Positions 8,323 to 18,498 are shown, counted from the stretch's first letter. The stretch is 64,000 nucleotides of DNA from Chitinophaga caseinilytica (GCF_038396765.1 NZ_CP150096.1:3207001-3271000); one strand, 5' to 3'. Notes: generated by a model not told the origin, from the letters alone. Numbers and translations: made by a program.

Positions 8323-9528
8323 ATGAATTTCGATCGCTTTCAATACCTGCTGGAACAGTACAGAGACCAACAGCTGACGCCCGCGGAGCGCGAAGAGCTG
8401 CTGGCGTTGACCGTGGAAACGGACGATGCCGGATGGGACGCGCTTTTCGCACAGCTCGCCGCCGGCCAGGCGCCCGCACATTTCGACGGGCCGTACCTCG
8501 ACCGGGAGCTGAGCCGTGTGTTGCGGGTCGACAAGCCCGCGCCGGCGGTACGATCCGTAAAGCATGTTCACCTTTGGAAATGGATGGCCGCGGCTGGTGT
8601 GCTGTTGCTGCTGGCGTTCGGCAGCTATCGTTTATGGCATCGGGGCCAGTCGGGTACCGGAATTACCGCCCTTCCCGTTTCTGCGGCGCAGATCGCTCCG
8701 GGGCGCGAGGGGGCGGTGCTGACGCTGGCGGATGGCCGGCAGGTGGTGCTGGACAGCTTGCAGAACGGTACCATCGCCAGCCAGCAGGGTACGCAGGTGG
8801 TCCTCAACAACGGCCAGCTGGTGTACGACGCCCACGCGTCTTCCGCCGCTTCCATCAATCGCATCTCCACGCCCAACGGCCGCCAATACCAGGTGATCCT
8901 GCCAGACGGCACGAAAGTATGGCTGAACGCGGCCAGCACGCTCAAATACCCCACCGCTTTCACGGGAAGCGAACGGCTGGTGGAGCTTTCCGGCGAAGCC
9001 TATTTTGAAGTGACCAGCCAGCCTGCGGGCCCGAACGGGAAAATGCCTTTCATCGTCAAAACGTCCCAACAGCAAATACGTGTTACCGGCACCAGCTTTA
9101 ATGTGAATGCTTACCAGAACGAGCCTTCCGTCAAAACTACTTTGCTGGAAGGCAAAGTACATGTAGATGGCCTGCCGGCTGCGGCGGGGAATGCCGGTGG
9201 GGTAGACCTGCATCCCGGAGAACAGGCGGCCACAACCGGTGCTGATGGCCCAAGGGTGGCCAGCAACGCGGATCTGGCGAAGGTGATGGCCTGGAAGAAC
9301 GGGGCTTTCAATTTCGAGGGGCTCCGGCTCGACGAGGCGATGCGGCAGCTGGAACGGTGGTACGATATCACGGTAACGTATGACGGCGGCATGCCGGATA
9401 TCCGGTTTTTCGGTGAGGTAGACCGCAACGTGAACCTCGGCGACCTGCTGGAAATGCTGGCAGGGGCAGGGCTTTCCTACCGGTTCGAGCCGGGCGGACA
9501 ACTTGTAATTCTCAACAAAACCAAATAA
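8323..9528 (+). CDS. FecR-family anti-sigma factor
   Basis: This is an inner-membrane anti-sigma regulator of 401 residues. The cytoplasmic N-terminal part (1-80) binds the ECF factor and is followed by one membrane helix (about 87-104, MAAAGVLLLLAFGSY). The periplasmic part has a FecR domain (about 180-290, with NGRQYQVILPDGTKVWLNAAS) and a C-terminal DUF4974 domain (about 315-390, with FNFEGLRLDEAMRQLERWYD). The DUF4974 domain is thought to contact the STN domain of the partner SusC. The gene lies between its sigma factor and the SusC gene, the standard arrangement. All domains are intact. Confidence 0.95.
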   Translation: MNFDRFQYLLEQYRDQQLTPAEREELLALTVETDDAGWDALFAQLAAGQAPAHFDGPYLDRELSRVLRVDKPAPAVRSVKHVHLWKWMAAAGVLLLLAFGSYRLWHRGQSGTGITALPVSAAQIAPGREGAVLTLADGRQVVLDSLQNGTIASQQGTQVVLNNGQLVYDAHASSAASINRISTPNGRQYQVILPDGTKVWLNAASTLKYPTAFTGSERLVELSGEAYFEVTSQPAGPNGKMPFIVKTSQQQIRVTGTSFNVNAYQNEPSVKTTLLEGKVHVDGLPAAAGNAGGVDLHPGEQAATTGADGPRVASNADLAKVMAWKNGAFNFEGLRLDEAMRQLERWYDITVTYDGGMPDIRFFGEVDRNVNLGDLLEMLAGAGLSYRFEPGGQLVILNKTK

Positions 9529-9597
9529 ATCATAGTGCCTGACCGCCCGCAGTTAGGGCCTGCGCGGCGCATCCGGCTTACAGACAGACATGAAAAA

Positions 9598-9624
9598 ACC
9601 GTCACGGTTAGGGCCGGTGACGGT
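9598..9624. other. Perfect 8-bp hairpin between fecR and susC
   Basis: ACCGTCAC (9598-9605) and GTGACGGT (9617-9624) form a perfect stem with an 11-base loop. A run of six A precedes it (9593-9598), so on the minus strand it reads as stem plus T-run, the form of an intrinsic terminator. No minus-strand gene ends here. It may block antisense transcription, or act as an RNA stem in the fecR-susC leader, lowering or protecting the downstream message. Confidence 0.45.
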
Positions 9625-9694
9625 GGATGATTCCAGTTCGTGCTAAACGGATTTGACCAACCACATTTATCAAAACCAAAATCAGTTGCAAGGT

Positions 9695-12600
9695 ATGCAA
9701 AAAAATGCCAATTGGTGCGGGGATTCCATTGCCGCACTGCCAGACAGGCCAACCGCTGAACCGGCAAGGCAGCGGGCTCCTTCTGCCGTAAATGACGGCC
9801 GCACAGGGCCAATTCGTTTTACAAAGACAACTTTCTGGATCGCGATGAAATTAACAGTGTTCCTATTAACGGCCGCCTTCCTGACCGTACAGGCGGAGCC
9901 CGGCAACGCGCAAAACGTGACCCTTTCCGGCCGCGACATGCCGTTGAAGCAGGTGTTTGCCGCCATTAAAGAACAAACCGGGTACCATGTATTCGGCAAC
10001 TCGGCATTGCTTCGTTCCGGCAAACCCGTTTCACTCACGGTAAAATCCCTGCCACTCAGCGAATTCCTCCACGAAATTTCGAAAGGGCAGGCTTTCACCT
10101 GCGAAGTGCGGAGCAAAACCATCACACTGATCGCCAAACCCGTTGCGGCCGTTGCGCCAGACGCGGTGGCGGCAGACACGTCTAAGCCCGCCGCCACGGT
10201 AACGGGCAGGGTAGTGGATGAAAAGGGAGCGCCCGTAGCCGGCACCACCATTGCCGTGAAAGGGGCCCGGCAAGCGGCTATCTCCGACGAAAAAGGGACA
10301 TTCACCCTGCAAGGCATCCACGCCGGCACCACCATCTATTTCACCAACATCGGATTCAAGCCGAAAGCGGTCACCGTTTCGGACGTAACGAAAAGACTGG
10401 ACGTGGTCCTCGAAAGGAGCGTGGCCAGCCTGAACGAAGTAGTCGTGAACACCGGTATCGTTAGCCGCAAGATCAGCAGCTTCACCGGCGCGGCCACCAC
10501 GCTTACCAAAGAAGACCTCCTGAAGGTTAGTAACAAGAACGTGGTGCAAAGCCTCAAAGTCCTGGAGCCTTCGCTGATGATCTTCGACAACCTCGAGCTC
10601 GGCTCCGATCCCAATAAGCTCCCGGAAATGATGCTGCGCGGCAACTCCTCGTTTCCGCAGGGCGAACTGTCTGACCTGAAAGGGGACTACGCCAACAGCC
10701 CCAACCGGCCCCTGTTCATCCTCGACGGCTTCGAAGTGAGCCTCACCAAAATCGTTGACCTCGACATGAACCGGGTAGAATCCATCACCATCCTCAAAGA
10801 CGCGTCCGCCAAAGCCATCTACGGCGCCAAAGCGGCCAACGGCGTGGTGGTGATCGAAACGAAGAAGAACACCGGCAACAAGGCCATCGTTTCCTACAAC
10901 GGCAGCATCGATATCGAAACGCCCGACCTGTCCAGCTACAGCCTCACCAATGCAGCGGAAAAGCTGGAGGCGGAAAGGATCTACGGGATGTATTCCCAGA
11001 TATCGGACTATGCGCCCAATTATCAAACCCAGCTCCAGCTCGACCAACAATACAACCAGCGCCTGCAGGCGGTTCTTTCCGGTGTCAATACCGACTGGAT
11101 GTCTAAGCCCCTGCGCAACGGCTTCGGCCAGAAACACGGCATTACCGTGGAGCTGGGCGAAAGGGACCTGAAGCTGATCGCGGACTTTTCCTACAACCGC
11201 ATCGCCGGGGTGATGAAGGGCTCGTCGAGGAATATCCTGGGCACTTCGGCCGCCATGTCTTACCGCTACAAAAACGTGCTGTTCCGCAACATCCTCAGCT
11301 TTACGGACGCCCGCAGCAACGATTCCCCCTTCGGCACCTTCAACGACTACGTGAAGATGAACCCGTACTGGACGCCCTACGATGAGTTCGGCAACCTGAA
11401 ACAGAACGCCGAAACGGGCCTGGTGCCCTACGTGGGCAGCACTTCCGTAGCGCGCCTCTTCTTTCCCAACCCGCTCTACAACTCCACGCTGAACACCAAA
11501 CTGAGCAGCGACTATACCGAGTTTACCGATAACTTTTACACGGAAATCACCGTGGCCAGGGGCCTGAAAGCCTTGCTGCGCGGTAGCTTCACCAGCACCA
11601 AGAACCAGGCCGACGAGTTTTACCCCGCCAACCACCTGAAATTCCAGAATTTCACGGGCGACGATTTCTTCCGCAAAGGCTCCTACAAAAGGAACGAAGG
11701 CGCGCAGCTGCGATATACGGCGGATTTCAACATCAATTACAACAAGGCTTTGGGCGACAGGCACCTGATCTTCGTGAACGCCGGTGCCAACATCGGGCAA
11801 CGCAGCTTCGAGGAAGTAGCCTACAATGCGGAGGGCTTCCCGAACGACCGGATGAACGATATCCTTTTTGCGGCGCAATACGCCAAATACCAGAACCGGC
11901 CCACGGGGCAGGAGGGCACCACGCGCGACCTGGGGCTGCTGTCGATCGTGAGCTACTCTTACGATGAGCGGTTTTTCGTGGACGCGTCTTTCCGGGCCAG
12001 CGCCTCTTCCCAGTTCGGTGCCAACCATCGCTGGGGGCCGTTTTGGAGCACCGGCGTGGGCTGGAATATCCATAATGAAGAATGGATCAGCAGGATGCGG
12101 GTGTTTGACCGGCTGAAGATCCGCGCTTCCGTGGGCTCCACCGGTTCGCAGAACTTCAGTTCGTACCAGTCGATCGCTACCTACGCCTATTTCCTCGACA
12201 AGATTTACCAGGGATACCTGGGCGCCTACCTGAAGGGAATGGCCAATCCAGACCTCCGCTGGCAGCAGAAGATGGATTACAACGTGGGGATGGACTTTTC
12301 CGTGGCTAAACGCCTGACCGGCCGGATCGATTACTACCAGAGCATCACGCAAAATACCCTGCTCGATTTCACGCTGCCGCCGTCTACCGGTTTTTCCAGC
12401 GTGAAGGAAAACCTCGGGCGTATCCGGAACACAGGCCTGGAGGCGATGATCACGTATAACGTGTATTCCGATCCCCGCAACCGCTCGTTCTTCGCCGTTT
12501 CGGCGTCTGCCATCCACAACAAGAACGTCATCCTTTCGATCTCCAACGCGCTGGATGCCTACAACCAGCAGCAGGACAAGATCTCCGGCGACCGCTTCAA

Positions 12601-13261
12601 CAACAGACCGGTGGTGAAATATTACGAAGGTGCTTCCATGGACGCGATCTGGGCGGTGCGCTCACTGGGCATCGACCCCGCCAACGGACAGGAAATCTAC
12701 CTCAACCGCAACGGCGTGAGAACGTATACCTATTCCCCCAACGACCAGGTGGTAGTGGGCGACAAGATGCCCAACGTATCGGGGACCATCGGCCTCAACG
12801 GCGAGTACCGCGGGTTCGGCATCAATGCCTACTTCACTTTCCGCCAGGGTGGGCAGCTGTACAACCAGACGCTGGTAGACCGGGTGGAGAACGTGGATAT
12901 GAGCTACAACGTAGACAAGCGCGTGCTCAACAGTACCTGGCACCAGCCGGGAGACGTGAAGCCCTTCAAGGCGCTGGGCTCCGTGGAAGTGCAGAACCCA
13001 GACGGCAGCTGGACGCGGAAGTTCATCCGCACGCAGCCCAGCAGCCGGTTCGTGATGGACAGGAACGAACTGTCGCTGGCGTCGCTGAGCCTGTCGTACG
13101 ACTTCTACCGCTGGGCCTGGCTGAAAGATGCGGGGATCCAGCGTTTGCGGGCCGCATGCTATACCAACGACCTCTTCATCCTTTCCTCCATTCCGGTTGA
13201 GCGTGGCGTCAACTATCCGTTTTCGAGGAAGTTTTCCTTCAATCTTTCCGCTACGTTTTAG
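9695..13261 (+). CDS. SusC/RagA-type TonB-linked outer-membrane transporter with STN signalling domain
   Basis: This is the large outer-membrane barrel (1188 residues from the ATG at 9695) that imports a ligand delivered by SusD. The order is an N-terminal extension, a signal peptide starting at MKLTV (about 51-72), an STN domain (about 75-148), a carboxypeptidase-regulatory-like domain (about 165-250, VTGRVVDEKGAPVAGTTI), a plug (about 260-370) and a 22-strand barrel ending in an aromatic residue (SATF). The ATG at 9695 (MQKNANW) is preferred over the TTG at 9653 because related Chitinophaga proteins begin this way. The STN domain and the neighbouring sigma/FecR pair indicate substrate-induced expression. 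Confidence 0.95.
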   Translation: MQKNANWCGDSIAALPDRPTAEPARQRAPSAVNDGRTGPIRFTKTTFWIAMKLTVFLLTAAFLTVQAEPGNAQNVTLSGRDMPLKQVFAAIKEQTGYHVFGNSALLRSGKPVSLTVKSLPLSEFLHEISKGQAFTCEVRSKTITLIAKPVAAVAPDAVAADTSKPAATVTGRVVDEKGAPVAGTTIAVKGARQAAISDEKGTFTLQGIHAGTTIYFTNIGFKPKAVTVSDVTKRLDVVLERSVASLNEVVVNTGIVSRKISSFTGAATTLTKEDLLKVSNKNVVQSLKVLEPSLMIFDNLELGSDPNKLPEMMLRGNSSFPQGELSDLKGDYANSPNRPLFILDGFEVSLTKIVDLDMNRVESITILKDASAKAIYGAKAANGVVVIETKKNTGNKAIVSYNGSIDIETPDLSSYSLTNAAEKLEAERIYGMYSQISDYAPNYQTQLQLDQQYNQRLQAVLSGVNTDWMSKPLRNGFGQKHGITVELGERDLKLIADFSYNRIAGVMKGSSRNILGTSAAMSYRYKNVLFRNILSFTDARSNDSPFGTFNDYVKMNPYWTPYDEFGNLKQNAETGLVPYVGSTSVARLFFPNPLYNSTLNTKLSSDYTEFTDNFYTEITVARGLKALLRGSFTSTKNQADEFYPANHLKFQNFTGDDFFRKGSYKRNEGAQLRYTADFNINYNKALGDRHLIFVNAGANIGQRSFEEVAYNAEGFPNDRMNDILFAAQYAKYQNRPTGQEGTTRDLGLLSIVSYSYDERFFVDASFRASASSQFGANHRWGPFWSTGVGWNIHNEEWISRMRVFDRLKIRASVGSTGSQNFSSYQSIATYAYFLDKIYQGYLGAYLKGMANPDLRWQQKMDYNVGMDFSVAKRLTGRIDYYQSITQNTLLDFTLPPSTGFSSVKENLGRIRNTGLEAMITYNVYSDPRNRSFFAVSASAIHNKNVILSISNALDAYNQQQDKISGDRFNNRPVVKYYEGASMDAIWAVRSLGIDPANGQEIYLNRNGVRTYTYSPNDQVVVGDKMPNVSGTIGLNGEYRGFGINAYFTFRQGGQLYNQTLVDRVENVDMSYNVDKRVLNSTWHQPGDVKPFKALGSVEVQNPDGSWTRKFIRTQPSSRFVMDRNELSLASLSLSYDFYRWAWLKDAGIQRLRAACYTNDLFILSSIPVERGVNYPFSRKFSFNLSATF

Positions 13262-13300
13262 CAGCATGAAACATCATTATTTGAAAACGAACCAGTTGTC

Positions 13301-14791
13301 ATGAAAAGACTTTCCATATTCATCATTGCCATTGTAAGCCTCAGCGCCTGCAAGAAATGGCTGAACATCACGCCCAAGTCCGAGATTTCCGCTACCGAGC
13401 TGTTCAAGTCGGAGCAGGGGTACAAGGATGCATTGATCGGTTCCTATCTGCTGATGACCAATTCCGGATCTTACGGGTTCGAAAGCACCCTGGGGCTCGT
13501 GGACGTACTGGGGCAGCAATACGCGATGCCGGGCACTACGCATCCTTACTATTATGCGTCGGCTTACCAGTACGATCATTTATCGGTAGTGCCGAAGAAA
13601 GACAACATCTGGGCAACGGGCTACCAGGCCATCGCCAATCTCAATAACATCATCAATACGATAGATGGCAACAAGGGCATGCTTCACCCGGCTAATTACG
13701 CGATGATAAAAGGGGAGGCACTGGGCCTGCGGGCATTCCTGCACTTCGACCTGTACCGCCTCTTTGGCGCGGGGAACCTGGTGAACGATCCGTCGGGGCT
13801 CGATTTGAAGGTGCTACCGTACGTGAGCCGTTACGCCAAGCAGATCACGGCGCCTGTTGCCGGCAGGGCTTTCCTCGATTCCGTGGCGGCCGATCTGGCT
13901 ACCGCCGCATCGCTCATGGCGAAATACGATTCCATGAGCGTAGAGCTTAACGCCGATAACGGTGTGGAAATTCCGAACGCCGATCTGTTTTACAACAACC
14001 GGCGCATGCGCTTCAATTACTACGCAGTGAAGGCTACGCAGGCCCGGTTGAACCTCTGGCGCGGCAATTACGCGCTGGCGAAGGAAGCTGCGCAGGAAGT
14101 GGCCGATAAAGGCATGCGGTACCTCGTTTCCTTCAACGGCGGCAACATCAACGATCCCAACCCGGTAAACAAGGATTTTACTTTCAGCACCGAGCACGTG
14201 TTTTCTCTGAACGTGCAGAATATGTTCAACGTCATCAAGCCATACATCGACCAGTTCGGGCCAGACGGCATCAATGCCAATACCTCGAAGCTGGCGCACA
14301 GCGGAACGGTGGCCAACGAATTGTACGAGGTGAACACGAAGCCGGGTATGTCTTTGTCGGATTACCGGTACAAGGAGCTGTACAAGAAAGTGTCCAGCAC
14401 GGAATTCCTGCTGCTGAAGTTTACCTACGTTACCCCTTCCGTGTTCAAGGACCGGATGCCCATCATCAAGCTGCCGGAAATGTTTTACATCCTGGCGGAA
14501 TGTGCTAACGAGACGGGAGACATCGCCACTGCAGTGGATTACCTCAACAGAATGCGCATCAGCCGCGGTATTTCCAACCAGTACAATCTGCCGGCCAGCT
14601 TATCGAAGGAAGAAGTAACGGTGGAAATTCTGAAGGAATACCGGAAGGAATTCGTTTCCGAAGGACAGTTGTTTTATTACTACAAGCGGAGAGGAGAAGC
14701 CAATATCCCGGGCACCGCCAAGGCGATGAACAACTCCGTTTATATGCTGCCGCTGCCGCAGCGGGAAATCGAAATGGGTGGCGGCAACTGA
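13301..14791 (+). CDS. SusD/RagB nutrient-binding lipoprotein
   Basis: This is the outer-membrane lipoprotein partner of the SusC above (496 residues). The lipobox LSAC puts the lipidated cysteine at C17, followed by KKWLNITPKSEI, a typical mature SusD N terminus. The middle has the TPR-like helices of the family (ALGLRAFLHFDLYRLFG near base 13720-13765), and the C-terminal part has the KEYRKEFVSEGQLFYYYKRRG motif. It starts 39 bases after the SusC stop in the same operon. The ligand cannot be read from the sequence. Confidence 0.95.
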   Translation: MKRLSIFIIAIVSLSACKKWLNITPKSEISATELFKSEQGYKDALIGSYLLMTNSGSYGFESTLGLVDVLGQQYAMPGTTHPYYYASAYQYDHLSVVPKKDNIWATGYQAIANLNNIINTIDGNKGMLHPANYAMIKGEALGLRAFLHFDLYRLFGAGNLVNDPSGLDLKVLPYVSRYAKQITAPVAGRAFLDSVAADLATAASLMAKYDSMSVELNADNGVEIPNADLFYNNRRMRFNYYAVKATQARLNLWRGNYALAKEAAQEVADKGMRYLVSFNGGNINDPNPVNKDFTFSTEHVFSLNVQNMFNVIKPYIDQFGPDGINANTSKLAHSGTVANELYEVNTKPGMSLSDYRYKELYKKVSSTEFLLLKFTYVTPSVFKDRMPIIKLPEMFYILAECANETGDIATAVDYLNRMRISRGISNQYNLPASLSKEEVTVEILKEYRKEFVSEGQLFYYYKRRGEANIPGTAKAMNNSVYMLPLPQREIEMGGGN

Positions 14792-14833
14792 TCGCCCATG
14801 CGTCGAAGTCCTTAACCGCAAAAATGTATTACC

Positions 14834-15556
14834 ATGAAAAAATTACTCGTCATCATATCAGGCACCTGCCTGCTGTTCGCCTGTAAGAAATCGCAGGTGG
14901 AAACCTATACGGATGAAGCCCCGGCGATTTATTTCACGCTGACGGATTATTCCTATTCCTTCATGAGCGATCTCGACTCCACTTCCCGGACGATTTTTCT
15001 GCCCGTGAAGCTTTCCGGCTCGCTGCACGATCAGGAGCGGAGCTTCTCCATGGAGGCGGTCTATGATACGAATACCACCGCAAAGCCGGAATGGTATGAG
15101 ATCAAGCCGGGATATCTCCCCGGGAACAGCGTCAACGGCGTAGTGCCGATCGTGCTGAAACGAAATGCCACCGTGGATACGTCTTTGGTGAAGCTCCGGC
15201 TGAAGCTCAAGCCCGGCAGCGCCCTCGATACCATGTCCAACGCCTCCGTGCAGGTGGTTTGGACGGGCATGATCATCCAGCCTGTGAACTGGCGCTGGCT
15301 TCGCTACTATTTCGGGACGCCGTTTTCTACCGGTTGGTACAAGTTCATCGTCAACGCCACCGGCCGGTCTACTTTCCCGTACGACGGTACCCTGTCCAGG
15401 ACCGATCCCGTTACCTGGTGGATGACCGCCGGGCAGATTCAGGCGTACGCCCTGCAGGTGAAAGAAGCCCTGCAGGCTTACAACGCCGCCAATCCCGGAA
15501 GCCCGCTCCGCCACGACGATGGCCAGTATAAGGGGGAACTGGTGTCTATGCCCTGA
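14834..15556 (+). CDS. DUF4843-type surface lipoprotein
   Basis: This lipoprotein of 240 residues has a lipobox LFAC (C17). The body is beta-rich and shows the features I associate with DUF4843 proteins of SusCD loci: an AIYFTLTDYSYSF start, a middle part of paired strands with VPIVLKRNATVDTSLVKLRLKL, and an aromatic C-terminal segment near NWRWLRYYFGTPFSTGWYKF. It probably sits on the cell surface as an accessory glycan- or peptide-binding component of the SusC/SusD complex. It lies between SusD and a PKD-like lipoprotein in one operon. No enzymatic motif is seen. Confidence 0.8.
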   Translation: MKKLLVIISGTCLLFACKKSQVETYTDEAPAIYFTLTDYSYSFMSDLDSTSRTIFLPVKLSGSLHDQERSFSMEAVYDTNTTAKPEWYEIKPGYLPGNSVNGVVPIVLKRNATVDTSLVKLRLKLKPGSALDTMSNASVQVVWTGMIIQPVNWRWLRYYFGTPFSTGWYKFIVNATGRSTFPYDGTLSRTDPVTWWMTAGQIQAYALQVKEALQAYNAANPGSPLRHDDGQYKGELVSMP

Positions 15557-15579
15557 TTTTTCAACCTAACATCATTATC

Positions 15580-17178
15580 GTGAAAAAATCCATCTACTAT
15601 ATATTGATCGCAATGGCGGCAGTTGCCGTTTCCTGCGTCAAAGACAAATCTACTTTCAACCTTACGAAAGTGTCGCCCATCGTCATAGACACTACCGGGC
15701 TGCCGGCGTCTTACATCGTGTTCCAGTTCGATACGCTGCGCGTGGCGCCGGGCATTCAGCTGGAAGGGAAAGACCCCGCCGGCCTGCGTTACCAGTGGAC
15801 GATGAACGCCTTCGGCGGATATGAGCGCGTGGTGGGAAATGAGCAGCAGCTCAACGCCCGCATCACCGAAAACCCCGTTACCACGGCCTACGCCCTCATC
15901 CTGCGGGTGACCGATACCGCCACCAACCTGAAAGCCTTCTTTTCCTGGAACATCAACGTGGTGTCTCCCTTCGGCGAAGGCCTGATCGTGGCCGATACCA
16001 AAGACGGCGTCAATAGCGACGTAAGCCTGGTGATGGCGTATAACTTCACGTCTGCGTTTCTGACAGACAGCGCCACCGCCCGTACGTTCCTCCACGCATA
16101 CAGCAAGGCGAACGGAGACCAGCCGGTGCCCGGCCTGGTGAAGCAGCTGAACTATATGCGCTACAATACCATGAAAGACATCACGCTGCTGACCGACCAA
16201 TCGTTCATCCGCATGAACCCCAATTCTTACCAGGCAACCGTGAAAGATAATGCGCTGTTCCTGCTGCCGCCCGCTACCATCAAGCCAGACGGGATCCAGA
16301 CGGCTATCGTCAGGAATCAGCACCAATACCTCATCAACAACGGGAAAGGATATGGCCGGTACGGGAACAACGAGCAATTCGGCTATTCGTTCCTGGCGCC
16401 GGATGCGGCCGGGTATGTTACGCAACAGATCTGCGGGCTGCAGTCGCCGGCGTCTAACCTGCAAACCGGCGGCATATTGTACGACGAGAAGAATAACCGC
16501 TTTTTGATGCTGCCGAAGATGACGAGCATGAGCAACCCGCTCGTAGCGTTCAGGCCGGTAGATTATTCCGATCCCGCACCGGCGTTCGACCCGGGAACGA
16601 TGGGGAATAAAACCTGCGTTGCCATGATGGAAGGTTACGACCAGCGGATCGTTGCCATCATGAAAGATCGTGGCAGCGACCGGTACTACGCCTGCCAGGT
16701 GAAGCTCACCGAGCCCATGACGGGCAAAATGGGCGTGGCGATGAACGATCTCGGCAACAATCCGGAGATCGCGGCGGCGAAGTTCTTCACCTGCTCCACC
16801 GCCGAACAGGTACTGTTTTACGCCACAGAAAGCAAAGTATACGCCACCACCACGGAAATCGGCAGTCCTGCCACCACCAACCTCCGGTACACCGTGCCCG
16901 CGGGGCACAAGATCACCGGCATGAAGATGTACGCCGGCGGAGGAAGGATGTATCTCCCGAACCCGAATGCCCCGGGCGACTGGCAACAAAAACAAACCGC
17001 CATGTCCGACAACAGGTTATTGGTGCTCAGTACCTACAACGAGGCTACGAAGGAAGGGAGGATCGTTACCATTCCGCTGGAACTGCTGGGCGTGGGCGGA
17101 TTGGTCGCAGATCCGGCGTATATCAAGACCTATGGCGGTTTTGGCAGGATAACGGCTTTCAGTCCGCAGGCTTTATAA
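15580..17178 (+). CDS. PKD-like family surface lipoprotein
   Basis: This lipoprotein of 532 residues begins with GTG at 15580, 23 bases after the DUF4843 stop; the lipobox is VSC (C19). An Ig/PKD-like region lies at about 45-125 (RYQWTMNAFGGYERVVG). The rest has a repetitive beta-strand character with polar turns, suggesting a propeller-like fold (about 135-530). Proteins of this kind recur in Bacteroidota loci together with SusC, SusD, DUF4843 and thioredoxin-like genes. The ligand is unknown. No catalytic residues were recognised. Confidence 0.75.
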   Translation: MKKSIYYILIAMAAVAVSCVKDKSTFNLTKVSPIVIDTTGLPASYIVFQFDTLRVAPGIQLEGKDPAGLRYQWTMNAFGGYERVVGNEQQLNARITENPVTTAYALILRVTDTATNLKAFFSWNINVVSPFGEGLIVADTKDGVNSDVSLVMAYNFTSAFLTDSATARTFLHAYSKANGDQPVPGLVKQLNYMRYNTMKDITLLTDQSFIRMNPNSYQATVKDNALFLLPPATIKPDGIQTAIVRNQHQYLINNGKGYGRYGNNEQFGYSFLAPDAAGYVTQQICGLQSPASNLQTGGILYDEKNNRFLMLPKMTSMSNPLVAFRPVDYSDPAPAFDPGTMGNKTCVAMMEGYDQRIVAIMKDRGSDRYYACQVKLTEPMTGKMGVAMNDLGNNPEIAAAKFFTCSTAEQVLFYATESKVYATTTEIGSPATTNLRYTVPAGHKITGMKMYAGGGRMYLPNPNAPGDWQQKQTAMSDNRLLVLSTYNEATKEGRIVTIPLELLGVGGLVADPAYIKTYGGFGRITAFSPQAL

Positions 17179-17214
17179 CGCAATCATTTTCCATCATACA
17201 ATAAAAAAATAAAC

Positions 17215-18450
17215 ATGGTTTTCAGGGATTTTCAAAGGAGCATGCTCCTGACGGGATTGCTATGCCTGCTGGGCGGTGCTTCCGGGTACGCACAGGGCAT
17301 CGAGTTCATGCATAACCTCGATTCGGCGCTGGCGAAAGCGAAGGCGGAAAACAAGGTCGTGTTCGTGGATTTTTACACTTCGTGGTGCGCGCCGTGCAAG
17401 CAGATGTCTAACGAGGTTTTTCCGCAGAAAGTGGCGGGAGATTATTACAATTCCCGGTTCATCAGCTGCAAGGTGCAGTGCGACGATAAAGGCATCGGAG
17501 AAGCCGTGGGCAAGCAATACAGGATCAACGCTTATCCCACGCTCATGTTCATGGACGCCCAGGGCAACAACATGCATTCCATGGCCGGCGGCCTGGATGT
17601 CAAAGGGCTCATTTCCCTCGCGGAAACCGCTACCGATCCGCAAAAGAACCAGCTGTCGATGGTGAAGGAATGGGAATCCGGCAACAGAACGCAGATTTTC
17701 ATGAAACGGTACTTCGAAAACCTGGTGAGATCTTACCGGGGCGATAAAGCGAAGGCCGATTTCGATGCCTGGTTCACCACCCTCAACAAGGAGAAAAAAG
17801 CGGAGAAGATTACTTACGAGCTGATGCAGATCATCAAAGTAGCTCCATTCAGCGTACCGTTCGAATACATCGAATCGAACAAAAAAGACTACTACCGCAC
17901 CGTGGGCAAGCCGGTAATCGACAGCTTTATCGCCACCACTTACCTTTGGTACCTGAGAGGCATACAATCTATCGGTCAAACGAACAAAGACCTGACGCAA
18001 TTCAACAAGGAGTTGGCGTTGTTCAAATCCAAAAAATACCCCTATTACGAGGAGTACGCCAGTTTCTATGCGGTGTTCGATTCGAAGGACGCGAGCGGGA
18101 AAGACGATATCAAGTTGTATCAGCAGCGCGGTACCGACTTTTTGGCCAAATATGGCCGGAAAAACGATTCCTATGCCATTTCACTGACGCATATGCTGGG
18201 CAACTGGACGGGCCGCAAAGACGCAGGCGCGGCTGGTATAACGTGGATGGAGGATTTGCTCGCCAGGAACCGTAACCCCCGCTACCTGAATACCTATTTC
18301 TACATCCTGTGGCGCAATTACCAGTTTAATAAAGCGGTGGAAGTAGGGAATGAAATCCGGGACGGATTGGTGAAAAACGGGAGAAATACAGCGGATATCG
18401 ACAAGCAAATCCAGATGGTAAAGGATCTGATCGTGAAATATGGAAGCTGA
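17215..18450 (+). CDS. Secreted thioredoxin-fold protein with long C-terminal extension
   Basis: This periplasmic protein has 411 residues: signal peptide (about 1-26, ending GYAQ), then a thioredoxin domain (about 30-140) with active site WCAPC (C58, C61) in VDFYTSWCAPCKQM and the cis-proline in INAYPTLMF. Residues 145-411 are a helical extension of unknown fold that is not part of classic thioredoxin. It may reduce disulfides in the imported substrate or mature the lipoproteins of the locus. It is the last gene of the sigma-FecR-SusCD operon and is followed by a strong terminator at 18499. Confidence 0.85.
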   Translation: MVFRDFQRSMLLTGLLCLLGGASGYAQGIEFMHNLDSALAKAKAENKVVFVDFYTSWCAPCKQMSNEVFPQKVAGDYYNSRFISCKVQCDDKGIGEAVGKQYRINAYPTLMFMDAQGNNMHSMAGGLDVKGLISLAETATDPQKNQLSMVKEWESGNRTQIFMKRYFENLVRSYRGDKAKADFDAWFTTLNKEKKAEKITYELMQIIKVAPFSVPFEYIESNKKDYYRTVGKPVIDSFIATTYLWYLRGIQSIGQTNKDLTQFNKELALFKSKKYPYYEEYASFYAVFDSKDASGKDDIKLYQQRGTDFLAKYGRKNDSYAISLTHMLGNWTGRKDAGAAGITWMEDLLARNRNPRYLNTYFYILWRNYQFNKAVEVGNEIRDGLVKNGRNTADIDKQIQMVKDLIVKYGS

Positions 18451-18498
18451 GGTACGAATTTACCAGACCAAATAAATTTGATTTCCCCAACAACGATG

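Noticed and set aside
10031..12517. 828-codon open frame on the minus strand opposite SusC
   Set aside because: It is the GC-rich shadow of the SusC gene, with low-complexity residues and no family match.
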